Source: Thetidibacter halocola (GTDB lineage Bacteria; Pseudomonadota; Alphaproteobacteria; Rhodobacterales; Rhodobacteraceae). From it: 64,000 nucleotides of DNA. Within the stretch, counting starts at the first letter, position 1. Each line of letters starts with the position of its first letter. The notes beneath the pieces were generated by a model. It was not told the DNA's origin. It was given only the letters and a program-made list of their open reading frames with translations, and did not search any database. This document shows, one piece after another, positions 56,800 through 64,000 of the stretch. A program made the translations under genes and the position numbers. Where the stretch lies: positions 124,001 to 188,000 of the forward strand of contig NZ_JAGTUU010000007.1 in the NCBI RefSeq assembly GCF_018224955.1, written 5' to 3'.

Positions 56800-57281
56800 A
56801 GCCTTCCCCGGAATGCCTCGATCACCCGCTGGTAGACCGCGCGCTTGAAGGGGACGATCTGCGCCACGACCTCGTCGGCGGGCAGCCAGCACCATTCGCT
56901 GAATTCCTGGTGATCGTCGGCGTCGATCCTCACCTGGTCGTCGGTGCCGTGAAAGCGCAGCAGGAACCATTTCTGCTCCTGCCCCTTGTAGCGGCCTTTC
57001 CAGATCTTCGGCACAATGTCATGCGGCAGGTCATAGGCGATCCAGCCTTCAGTTTCCGCCTCGACCGTCACCAGCTCGGGGGGAACGCCGGTTTCTTCCT
57101 GCAACTCGCGCAGGGCGGCTGCACGGGGATCCTCTCCCTTGTCGATGCCGCCCTGGGGCATCTGCCAGGCGGGGATTTCGCTGTCGATGCGCTGGCCGAC
57201 AAAGACATGGCCCGCCGCATTGGCAAGGACCACGCCCACGTTGCGGCGATAGGGCAGGGCTGCGATCTGTTCCGGTGTCAT
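56796..57281 (-). CDS. rppH: RNA pyrophosphohydrolase (Nudix)
   Basis: A 161-residue Nudix hydrolase with the signature [22 protein letters not shown] at about residues 40-61 (GX5EX7REUXEEXGU). It removes pyrophosphate from 5' ends of RNA and so triggers decay, or hydrolyses dinucleoside polyphosphates. The N-terminal [21 protein letters not shown] and C-terminal half match alphaproteobacterial RppH/IalA. It starts at the ATG 57279-57281, and its stop overlaps the secreted-protein gene. Confidence 0.93.
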   Translation of the reverse strand: MTPEQIAALPYRRNVGVVLANAAGHVFVGQRIDSEIPAWQMPQGGIDKGEDPRAAALRELQEETGVPPELVTVEAETEGWIAYDLPHDIVPKIWKGRYKGQEQKWFLLRFHGTDDQVRIDADDHQEFSEWCWLPADEVVAQIVPFKRAVYQRVIEAFRGRL

Positions 57282-57302
57282 TCCAGATGTCCGACAAAAG
57301 TC

Positions 57303-57326
57303 GGGGCGGGGTTTGCGCCCCGCCCC
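57303..57326 (-). terminator. Palindrome/terminator after ctpA
   Basis: Read on the minus strand, GGGGCGGGG (57326-57318) pairs with CCCCGCCCC (57311-57303), and CTTTTGTC follows. This should end ctpA transcripts. Its sequence resembles the palindromes at 30336-30403 and 35373-35394. Confidence 0.7.
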
Positions 57327-57333
57327 TCTTGTC

Positions 57334-58665
57334 TCAGTTCTTCGGTCCCAGCGCCGACAGCCCCTTGAGGATGTCGATCGCGTAGGCCAGCTGGTAGTCC
57401 TCCTGCCGCAGCGCGGCCGAGGCCTCGGCCTTGGCACGGTCGGCTTCGATCTGGCGGATCTCGTCCTCGGTCAGGCTGTCATTGTCCAGCCGCCCGCGCA
57501 GATCCGCCTCGGACCGGCCGAATGCATCGGTTTCCTCCTCGTCGGCATCGGGGGCGGGGCGGGGCTGTTCGACGACGATGTCGGGCGAGACGCCCAGCGC
57601 CTGGATCGACCGGCCCGACGGCGTGTAGTAACGCGCCGTGGTCAGGCGCATCGCGCCGTCGCCACGCAGCGGCATCACCGTCTGGACCGACCCCTTGCCG
57701 AAGCTCTTTGTGCCGACAACGATCGCCCGCTGGTGATCCTGCAAGGCGCCCGCCACGATCTCGGATGCCGAGGCCGAGCCGCCGTTGATGAGCACGACCA
57801 GCGGCTTGCCGACGGCGAGGTCGCCGGGCGTCGCGTTGAAGCGCTCGCCATCGGCCGGATCGCGCCCGCGGGTCGAGACGATCTCGCCCTCTTCGAGGAA
57901 GGCATCGGACACGCGGATCGCCTGGGTCAACAGGCCGCCGGGGTTGTTGCGCAGGTCAAGGACGAAGCCGTTGACGTTCTCCATGCCGCCCGCCTCTTCG
58001 ACGCGTTCGGCCAGCATCTCGGACAGGTTGGGATAGGTCTGGTCGTTGAAGGTGGTGACGCGCAGCACCACCGTTTCGCCCACCACGCGCGACCGAACGG
58101 CGGTCAGCTTGATCGTGTCGCGGATGATCGAGACGTCAAAGGGCTCTTCCTCGCCCTCGCGCACCACGGTGATGATGATTTCAGAGCCCACCGGGCCGCG
58201 CATCATGTCCACCGCCTCGTCCAGCGTCAGGCCCAGCACCGACTCTCCGTCGACATGGGTGATGAAGTCGCCCGCCTCGATCCCGGCCTCGTCCGCGGGC
58301 GTATCGTCGATCGGCGACACCACCTTGACGAAGCCGTCTTCCTGCGTGACCTCGATGCCGAGACCGCCGAATTCGCCACGGGTCTGCACGCGCATGTCGG
58401 CGGCATCGTCGGGCGGCAGGTAGCTGGAATGCGGGTCGAGCGAGGTCAGCATGCCGTTGATCGCTGCCTCGATCAGGTCCTTCGGCTCGACCTCCTCGAC
58501 ATACTGGGCGCGGATGCGTTCAAAGATGTCGCCGAACAGGTCCAGCTGTTCATAGACGCTGGAGGGTCGGTTCTGCTCCTGCGCCAGCAGCGGGCCCACG
58601 AACTGGGTCGTCGCCACGACCGATGCCAGCGCACCGCCGGCGGCGGCCATCACGAATTTCTTCAT
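57334..58665 (-). CDS. ctpA: Carboxyl-terminal processing protease (S41)
   Basis: A 443-residue periplasmic serine protease. An N-terminal signal or anchor ([21 protein letters not shown]) is followed by a PDZ domain at about 90-170 ([32 protein letters not shown]). The catalytic serine/lysine region contains [19 protein letters not shown] and [12 protein letters not shown] near residue 300-325. A second in-frame ATG four codons upstream (58677) is possible. It lies downstream of envC and is followed by a terminator. Confidence 0.94.
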   Translation of the reverse strand: MKKFVMAAAGGALASVVATTQFVGPLLAQEQNRPSSVYEQLDLFGDIFERIRAQYVEEVEPKDLIEAAINGMLTSLDPHSSYLPPDDAADMRVQTRGEFGGLGIEVTQEDGFVKVVSPIDDTPADEAGIEAGDFITHVDGESVLGLTLDEAVDMMRGPVGSEIIITVVREGEEEPFDVSIIRDTIKLTAVRSRVVGETVVLRVTTFNDQTYPNLSEMLAERVEEAGGMENVNGFVLDLRNNPGGLLTQAIRVSDAFLEEGEIVSTRGRDPADGERFNATPGDLAVGKPLVVLINGGSASASEIVAGALQDHQRAIVVGTKSFGKGSVQTVMPLRGDGAMRLTTARYYTPSGRSIQALGVSPDIVVEQPRPAPDADEEETDAFGRSEADLRGRLDNDSLTEDEIRQIEADRAKAEASAALRQEDYQLAYAIDILKGLSALGPKN

Positions 58666-58699
58666 GTCTCTTTTCATCCTTTGCCCGTGCCCCTGCCGA

Positions 58700-59824
58700 T
58701 CATTGCGACGGTGCGAACCATGTCAGCGGATCGACTGTGCGATCACCTTCTCTGACCTCTATATAGAGCGTTTCCGTGCGCCCGGCGCCACCCCTTTCAC
58801 CGGAAGGTGACAGGATCTCGGTCACGGCCTCCGGCGTGCCGCCCATCAGGCCGACAGGGCTGCCCTCGGGCAGGACCTGTCCGGCCTCGCCGAATGTCTG
58901 GTCCATTCCCGCCAGCACGATCAGCAGGTTGGCCTGCGGTTCCAGGATCGTGACCAGCCCGTAATCCAGCAGCGGCCCGCTGTAGCGCACGGTCGCGGCG
59001 GTAGGGGTGACGACCAGCGCCTGCGGCCCGGTGGCCAGGACAATGCCGGGCCGTTTCACTCCGGCGGCGTCGGCCTCGTTCGCGCGGCGCAGGATCACGC
59101 CCGACGACGGCAGCGGCAGCGTGCCCTTGCGGTCCTGGATGCGCGGCAGGTTCTGCGGCGCCTCGTCCTCGGCGATCTGGCTGAGGCCACTGGCGAAGGC
59201 GTCGAGCGTCTCGGTGCCCGCGATCAGGATGGCGGTGCGCACCGGGTCCTCGGTGAACCGCACGGGCAGGGCCCCGCGGTCGGCGATCGCCTGGCTGAGC
59301 GTGGTGCGCGCATCCTGCACGGATGCGAGCCCGTCCTGAAGCGTTTCTGCGGCGTTCTCCTGCAACTGGCGCAGCGCCGTGACCTCGTCGAGATCGGCAC
59401 GCAGGGCGCGCGCCCTGTCGGCCAGCGCGGGCGTGACCGAGGCCACCAGCATCCCGGATCGCGCCATGCCCAGCGGTCCCTGCGGATGCAGCAGCGTCGT
59501 CGGCTGTGCCTGGCCGCCCAGCGCGGAGAGCACGCCCAGCAACTGCGCCACCTCGGTTTCCTGCGTGGCCAGCTTCCGGGCGAGTTCCGTCTCGCGGATC
59601 GCGGCCTTGCGCAGCCCGTCGCGCATCGCGGACAGCCCGTCCTCGAAGGCGCGCACCGTCCGGGTCAGCGCCGCCACCCGGTCGCGGGCACTGTCGGCCT
59701 CGTCCAGCAGGACCGCGGCCTGCTCCAGCGCGCGCGCGGCCTCGCGCGCCGCCTGTCCGGCGTCCTGCGCGGTCACGGCACCGGCGCCGGCCAGCAAGGC
59801 AAGGATCAGCGCGAGCCGCGTCAC
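58700..59824 (-). CDS. envC: EnvC-like murein hydrolase activator (degenerate LytM)
   Basis: A 374-residue exported protein: signal peptide (LALILALLAGAGAVTAQ), a coiled coil from about residue 25 to 200, and a C-terminal LytM-like domain. The metal-binding histidines of active LytM peptidases are missing (YSGPLLDYGLVTILEPQANLLIVLAG where a GN..T.YAH-type motif would stand). It therefore probably activates amidases, like E. coli EnvC, rather than cutting peptidoglycan itself. It overlaps gpmI by 4 bases and leads to ctpA. Confidence 0.9.
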   Translation of the reverse strand: MTRLALILALLAGAGAVTAQDAGQAAREAARALEQAAVLLDEADSARDRVAALTRTVRAFEDGLSAMRDGLRKAAIRETELARKLATQETEVAQLLGVLSALGGQAQPTTLLHPQGPLGMARSGMLVASVTPALADRARALRADLDEVTALRQLQENAAETLQDGLASVQDARTTLSQAIADRGALPVRFTEDPVRTAILIAGTETLDAFASGLSQIAEDEAPQNLPRIQDRKGTLPLPSSGVILRRANEADAAGVKRPGIVLATGPQALVVTPTAATVRYSGPLLDYGLVTILEPQANLLIVLAGMDQTFGEAGQVLPEGSPVGLMGGTPEAVTEILSPSGERGGAGRTETLYIEVREGDRTVDPLTWFAPSQ

Positions 59825-61329
59825 AGGATCAGGCTTTCCCCTGTCATCTCGGGCGGCCTGGGCAGGCCCATCAATTGTAGAAGCGTGGGCGCCACGTCGG
59901 CCAGCCGCCCGTCGCGCAGCCTTGCGCCCTCGGGCCCACCGTAGAGGATCACGGGCACGGGGTTAGTGGTGTGGGCCGTGTGTGGTCCGCCGGTTTCGGG
60001 GTCCACCATCGTCTCGCAATTGCCGTGATCGGCGATCACCAACATCGCGCCGCCGGTCTCCTCGAGCGTCCTGACCACCTGGGCCAGGCCCTGGTCCACC
60101 GCCTCGCAGGCCTTCATCGCCGCCGCCAGATCGCCGGTATGGCCCACCATGTCGGGATTGGCATAGTTGACCACGATCAGGTCATAGCCCTTGCGGATCG
60201 CATCGACGAAATGCTCGGTCACGGCGGGCGCGCTCATCTCGGGTTGCAGGTCGTAGGTCGCGACCTTGGGCGAGGGCGGCATGAAACGGTCCTCTCCCGC
60301 CTCGGGCGCTTCCTTGCCACCGTTGAGGAAGAAGGTGACATGGGGGTATTTCTCGGTCTCGGCCAGGTGGAACTGGCGCAGTCCGTGTTTAGCAACCCAC
60401 TCGCCCAGCGTGTTGACGATCTGCTGTTTCGGATAGGCCGTGGTCATGTAGGCGTTGTGGGCCGTCGAGTAATCGACCATGCCCAGCAGCGCCGAAAGCA
60501 GCGGCCTTTCACGGGTGAAGCCGTCGAATTCCGGCGCACCGATGGCGGCGAGGATTTCGCGCGCGCGGTCTGCTCGGAAATTGAGGCAGAAGAGCCCGTC
60601 GCCGGGATGCACGCCATCATAATCGCCAATCACCGTGGCGGGCAGGAATTCGTCGGTCTTGCCGTCGTCATAGGCCTGACTGACGGCTGTCGCGGCGTCG
60701 GGCGCCTGCGCGCCTTTCCCGAGGATCATCGCGTCATAGGCTTGCTGCACCCGCTCCCAGCGGTTGTCGCGGTCCATGGCGTAATAGCGGCCGATCACCG
60801 TTCCGATGCGGGCTGCTTCGGGCAGGCTGCCGGCGAGGTCGGCGACAAAGCTCTCAGCCGATGTCGGTGCGACGTCGCGCCCGTCGGTGATGGCGTGCAC
60901 GATCACCGGCACGCCCCGGCCGGTCAGCAGTTTCACCGCCGCCTTGATGTGCTGGATATGTCCATGCACCCCGCCATCCGAGACGACACCCATCAGGTGC
61001 GCCCGCCCGCCTGCCGCCTTCACCCTGTCGGCAAAGTCCAGGATCGCGGCATTCTCGAAGAACGACCCGTCCTCTATGGCAAGGTCGATCTGGCCCAGGT
61101 CCATCGCCACGACCCGGCCCGCGCCGATGTTCATGTGGCCGACCTCGGAATTGCCCATTTGTCCCTTGGGCAGGCCCACGTCCGGGCCGTAGGTGATCAG
61201 CGTGGCATTGGGACAAGTGGCCGTCAGGCGGTCCATCGTGGGCGTGGCGGCCAGCGCGGGGGCGTTGGCGGCGCGTTCGGCACGCAGGCCCCAGCCGTCG
61301 AGAATGGTCAGGATCACGGGTTTGTTCAT
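59821..61329 (-). CDS. gpmI: Phosphoglycerate mutase, cofactor-independent
   Basis: A 502-residue dimanganese enzyme converting 3-phosphoglycerate and 2-phosphoglycerate. The N-terminal VILTILDGWGLR, the phosphoserine-bearing GNSEVGHMNIGAGR near residue 60 and VIADHGNCETMVD near 440 are diagnostic. It overlaps envC by 4 bases (GTGA-type junction), so glycolysis and cell-wall genes are coupled here, as is usual in related genomes. Confidence 0.96.
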   Translation of the reverse strand: MNKPVILTILDGWGLRAERAANAPALAATPTMDRLTATCPNATLITYGPDVGLPKGQMGNSEVGHMNIGAGRVVAMDLGQIDLAIEDGSFFENAAILDFADRVKAAGGRAHLMGVVSDGGVHGHIQHIKAAVKLLTGRGVPVIVHAITDGRDVAPTSAESFVADLAGSLPEAARIGTVIGRYYAMDRDNRWERVQQAYDAMILGKGAQAPDAATAVSQAYDDGKTDEFLPATVIGDYDGVHPGDGLFCLNFRADRAREILAAIGAPEFDGFTRERPLLSALLGMVDYSTAHNAYMTTAYPKQQIVNTLGEWVAKHGLRQFHLAETEKYPHVTFFLNGGKEAPEAGEDRFMPPSPKVATYDLQPEMSAPAVTEHFVDAIRKGYDLIVVNYANPDMVGHTGDLAAAMKACEAVDQGLAQVVRTLEETGGAMLVIADHGNCETMVDPETGGPHTAHTTNPVPVILYGGPEGARLRDGRLADVAPTLLQLMGLPRPPEMTGESLIL

Positions 61330-61410
61330 GGCACGGCCCTTTCTCTTGTGCGGCGGTTTAGCAGGGGGCCGGGGCGAGGGAAAGCGCGGCTTTGGGCCGC
61401 CCTCCGCCCG

Positions 61411-62976
61411 TCAGATCAGTCGCGCCAGCCAGTCGCGCACCTCGGCAAAGCGCACCGGCTTGGCCAAGTAGAGATCGACGGCCTTGCTGTCGTCCTCGTC
61501 GGGCCGGGCAAGACCGGTCAGCAGGATCGTGACCGTCTCGGGCCGGCGCGCCTTGATCCAGGCCGCGACGGCCAGGCCGTTGCCGTCGCCCGGCACGAAA
61601 TTGTCCAGCAGCGCGACATGGAAATCGGTGGTCTCGATGGCCTTCAGCGCCTGGTCCACCGTCGCCGCCTGCGTCACCTCGAAGCCCCAGGATTCCAGCC
61701 TGTTGCGCGTGACGCGACGCAGCGACTCCTCGTCCTCGAGCACGAGGGCGCGCATGCCCCCAAAGGTCATCGCGGCCGGGTCGTCGACCAATCGCGCGGC
61801 CGAGGCGGTGGCCTCCTGCGCGGGGAAATAGAGCATCACCTCGGTGCCTTCGCCCAGCGTCGAGCGGATCACCACGTCGCCGCCCAGCTGCCGCATGAAA
61901 CCGGCGGTCATCGACAGGCCGAGGCCCGACCCCTGGGTGCGCGACTTGGTGGTGAAGAAGGGCTCGGTCACGCGGGCGAGGTGTTCGGGACGGATGCCGG
62001 CCCCGTTGTCGCGGATCGACAGCCGGGCAAAGGGCCCGCCGGTCAGGCCGGTTTCGCGCGCCAGCGCGCTGTCGGCCGGAATATCGAGCAGGTCCGCCGA
62101 CACCCCGATGCGGCCGTTTTCGCCGATCGCGTCGCGCGCGTTGATGAGGATGTTGACGAGAACCGCCTGAAGCTTGTCCCGGTCGGCGTAGATCGTGATC
62201 GGGCCGACGCCCGTCTGCCGCGTCACCGGGTTCTTGAGCAGCGCGGTGCGTTCGAACAGCGTGACCGCCTGCGTCAGCTCGGCCACCAGATCCAGCCGGA
62301 CCGGCTGCACATGCGCGCGCTGGGCAAAGTTCAGCAGGCTCTGCGTCAGCTTGCCGCCGCGTCGCGCCGCATCGACGATGTCGCGCAACAGGGCCTTGTC
62401 CTCGTCGGACAGGTCGAGGTCGGCCAGCAGTTCGGCGTTGCCCATGACGATGGCGAGGATATTGTTGAAATCATGTGCGACTCCGGCGGTCAGTTCGCCC
62501 AGCGCCTGTAACCGGGTCGTCTGCGCCTTGCGCTCTTCGTCGCGGCGGCTTTCGGTGACGTCGAGGCTGCTGCCCAGCCCGCGCACGATGGTCCCGTCCG
62601 CGTCCCGGTCCGGCGATACGTTCTCGCGGATGTAGCCGATCGTGCCGTCGGGGCGGTAGAAGCGGTATTCCATCTCGATCGTTTCGCCGTTCAGCAGCCG
62701 GCGATAGGCCGAGCGGATCAGGTCGCGGTCGTCGGGATGGATCATCCGCATCTCGCCCTTGAGCCCGGTCACCGTGTCGACGAACTGCTGCGGGGTGAAG
62801 CCGAAGATCGCCGCGTGCCGAACCGAGCAGAGCTCGACAATTCCCTCGGGCACGTTGAACACGAAATAGCCCAGCTGCGCGATCCGCGCCGCCTGTTCCA
62901 GCATGAGGGCATGCGGCTTGGTCTGCGTCCCGATGCGGGCGTAGAGCGCGTCGTCCGCGTCCTCGGGCAGAGACAT
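61411..62976 (-). CDS. Hybrid sensor histidine kinase with receiver domain
   Basis: A 521-residue cytoplasmic hybrid kinase. A PAS domain covers about residues 25-142, HisKA has the phosphorylated histidine in GVAHDFNN (H168), HATPase motifs are ILINARDAI, IRDNGAGI and GSGLGLSMTAGFMRQLGG, and a C-terminal REC domain is at about 405-521 (VLEDEE, HVALLDNF). There are no membrane segments, so it senses an internal signal. The start at 62976 follows AAGGAGA; longer in-frame starts exist. No adjacent response regulator. Confidence 0.9.
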   Translation of the reverse strand: MSLPEDADDALYARIGTQTKPHALMLEQAARIAQLGYFVFNVPEGIVELCSVRHAAIFGFTPQQFVDTVTGLKGEMRMIHPDDRDLIRSAYRRLLNGETIEMEYRFYRPDGTIGYIRENVSPDRDADGTIVRGLGSSLDVTESRRDEERKAQTTRLQALGELTAGVAHDFNNILAIVMGNAELLADLDLSDEDKALLRDIVDAARRGGKLTQSLLNFAQRAHVQPVRLDLVAELTQAVTLFERTALLKNPVTRQTGVGPITIYADRDKLQAVLVNILINARDAIGENGRIGVSADLLDIPADSALARETGLTGGPFARLSIRDNGAGIRPEHLARVTEPFFTTKSRTQGSGLGLSMTAGFMRQLGGDVVIRSTLGEGTEVMLYFPAQEATASAARLVDDPAAMTFGGMRALVLEDEESLRRVTRNRLESWGFEVTQAATVDQALKAIETTDFHVALLDNFVPGDGNGLAVAAWIKARRPETVTILLTGLARPDEDDSKAVDLYLAKPVRFAEVRDWLARLI

Positions 62977-63212
62977 GGGCCGTGGTCTCCTTGGTTTGGC
63001 GCCCGGACGATGCAATAAAACGTCCTCAGGGCGGGGCGCCTTCGACATTGTCTTTAAACGGCATGGCGCGCGATTGAAAAGATGAATTCCCAGTTGCCAT
63101 GCGGCGGGGAAGCGCCTATAGGGGCCGCTCATCCACGGACTCCACCGGAATCAGGGTGACCTTGCGCATTGCAGGCAAGGGCCTACCGGTGATGTTGAGA
63201 AAGGAAAAGGCG
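62977..63212. promoter_or_regulatory. Upstream region of the rpmC block
   Basis: A 236-base gap between the sensor kinase and rpmC. It holds the kinase leader on one side and the rpmC leader on the other (GAAAGGAAAAGG ribosome binding site at about 63199). No L16 coding sequence is seen here, so the ribosomal block must begin at its own promoter or from a distant upstream one. Confidence 0.4.
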
Positions 63213-63422
63213 ATGAACGCCAACGAACTCCGTGACAAGACCCCGGACCAGCTCCGGGACCAGCTTGTCCAGCTCAAGAAAGAGGCCTTCAACCTGCGTT
63301 TCCAGCAGGCCACCGGCCAGATGGAATCGACTGCCCGCATGCGTCAGGTCCGCCGTGACGTGGCCCGCGTGAAGACCATCCTGAACGAAAAGGCCGCAGC
63401 CGCGGCCAGCACGGAGGCATAA
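63213..63422 (+). CDS. rpmC: 50S ribosomal protein L29
   Basis: A 69-residue L29 ([49 protein letters not shown]). The start ATG follows a GGAAAAGG ribosome binding site. It lies near the peptide exit tunnel. It is the first gene of a ribosomal run; the usual upstream neighbour rplP is absent. Confidence 0.96.
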   Translation: MNANELRDKTPDQLRDQLVQLKKEAFNLRFQQATGQMESTARMRQVRRDVARVKTILNEKAAAAASTEA

Positions 63423-63426
63423 GACA

Positions 63427-63657
63427 ATGCCCAAGCGTATCCTGCAAGGCACCGTGACCTCCACCGCCAACGCACAGACCGTGACGGTCCAGGTCGTCCG
63501 CCGCTTCAAGCACCCGGTTCTTCAGAAGACGATCAAGAAGTCGAAGAAGTATCGTGCGCATGACGAGCACCAGAAATTCGCCGTGGGCGACGCCGTTCGC
63601 ATCATCGAATGCGCGCCCAAGTCGAAGACAAAACGCTGGGAGGTGCTGGCCGAGTAA
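63427..63657 (+). CDS. rpsQ: 30S ribosomal protein S17
   Basis: A 76-residue S17 ([60 protein letters not shown]). It starts 4 bases after rpmC and continues the S10/spc-type order toward rplN. Confidence 0.97.
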   Translation: MPKRILQGTVTSTANAQTVTVQVVRRFKHPVLQKTIKKSKKYRAHDEHQKFAVGDAVRIIECAPKSKTKRWEVLAE

Positions 63658-63735
63658 GGTCAGCCCTTTCAGTTTCATCGAAACCCCCGGGTCAATGTCC
63701 CCTGCAGGGCGGTCCGGGAAGTCGGGAGAAACCAC

Positions 63736-64000
63736 ATGATCCAGATGCAGACCAATCTGGATGTCGCTGACAACTCCGGCGCACGCCGGGTGCAGTGCAT
63801 CAAGGTTCTCGGCGGGTCGCACCGTCGTTATGCATCGGTCGGCGATATCATCGTCGTCTCGGTGAAGGAGGCCATTCCGCGCGGTCGCGTGAAGAAAGGT
63901 GACGTCCGCAAGGCCGTCGTCGTGCGCACCGCCAAGGAAGTCCGCCGCGAAGATGGCACGTCGATCCGCTTCGACCGCAACGCCGCCGTGATCCTGAACA
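63736..64000 (+). CDS. rplN: 50S ribosomal protein L14 (partial)
   Basis: The first 88 residues of L14 ([57 protein letters not shown]), cut by the window edge. The sequence is canonical. The gap of 78 bases after rpsQ is a little larger than usual. Confidence 0.96.
   Translation, partial: MIQMQTNLDVADNSGARRVQCIKVLGGSHRRYASVGDIIVVSVKEAIPRGRVKKGDVRKAVVVRTAKEVRREDGTSIRFDRNAAVILN

Noticed and set aside
59971-62511. Long plus-strand frame opposite gpmI and the sensor kinase
   Set aside because: Antisense shadow of two recognised genes; the composition is that of a complementary frame.

Overview
The window looks like a chromosomal segment of a high-GC alphaproteobacterium of the Rhodobacterales (Roseobacter/Rhodobacter group). 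The evidence is the gene order (ffh - GNAT array - chorismate mutase - rpsP; serC-serA with a serC-type leader RNA; dapD ... dapE; gpmI-envC-ctpA-rppH), the IorAB-type and cyanide-insensitive CydAB oxidoreductases, SqrR/BigR-type sulfide operators, and dispersed GC-rich 3'-end repeats that I remember from this group. Coding density is high, overlaps of the ATGA/GTGA type are common, and several genes use TTG or GTG starts. I saw no tRNA, rRNA, CRISPR, prophage or intact insertion sequence.

Layout. 1-4200: start of the F0 ATP synthase operon (atpI, atpB, minus strand), an ArsR regulator, an EamA exporter/LysR pair divergent from an azoreductase, and a conserved protein of unknown function. 4446-17222: translation and protein-targeting genes. 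ffh is followed by six overlapping GNAT acetyltransferases and a chorismate-mutase-fold gene, then rpsP, rimM, trmD, rplS and rpmE. This normally compact operon is interrupted by a MipA/OmpV porin-like gene, a sulfotransferase, an orphan membrane protein and an opposing chemoreceptor. 17347-28690: energy and sulfur metabolism, with a two-subunit molybdenum hydroxylase, a methyltransferase, an omega-aminotransferase, cydAB, a DUF442/SQR-like fusion flavoprotein and a SulP transporter. The last two each have an ATTC-N8-GAAT operator between -35 and -10. 28708-31625: serine biosynthesis (serC-serA, minus) behind a serC leader RNA. 31773-38284: a phenylacetate catabolism cluster (tetR, paaK, thiolase, paaI; divergent paaZ, paaX-like).

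38316-49233: mixed housekeeping genes (DUF2794, agmatinase family, NlpC/P60, leucyl aminopeptidase family, Hpt-like protein, carbonic anhydrase, two small proteins, asd, a nucleotide-sugar epimerase/dehydratase, a LOG-family protein, a threonine-dehydratase-like protein). 49377-53954: dapD and dapE of lysine/peptidoglycan precursor synthesis, with a SHOCT protein and small unknown genes between and after them. 54010-62976: rnr, a cysteine-rich secreted protein, rppH, ctpA, a degenerate EnvC, gpmI and a hybrid sensor kinase. 62977-64000: a ribosomal protein block starting abruptly at rpmC (rpmC, rpsQ, rplN, cut by the window edge).

Most interesting signals: the paired sulfide-type operators and the fusion flavoprotein they control, which lacks the second canonical SQR cysteine; the six-paralog GNAT array; the interrupted ribosomal operon; and a dispersed repeat family, one copy of which encodes the C-terminus of a gene.
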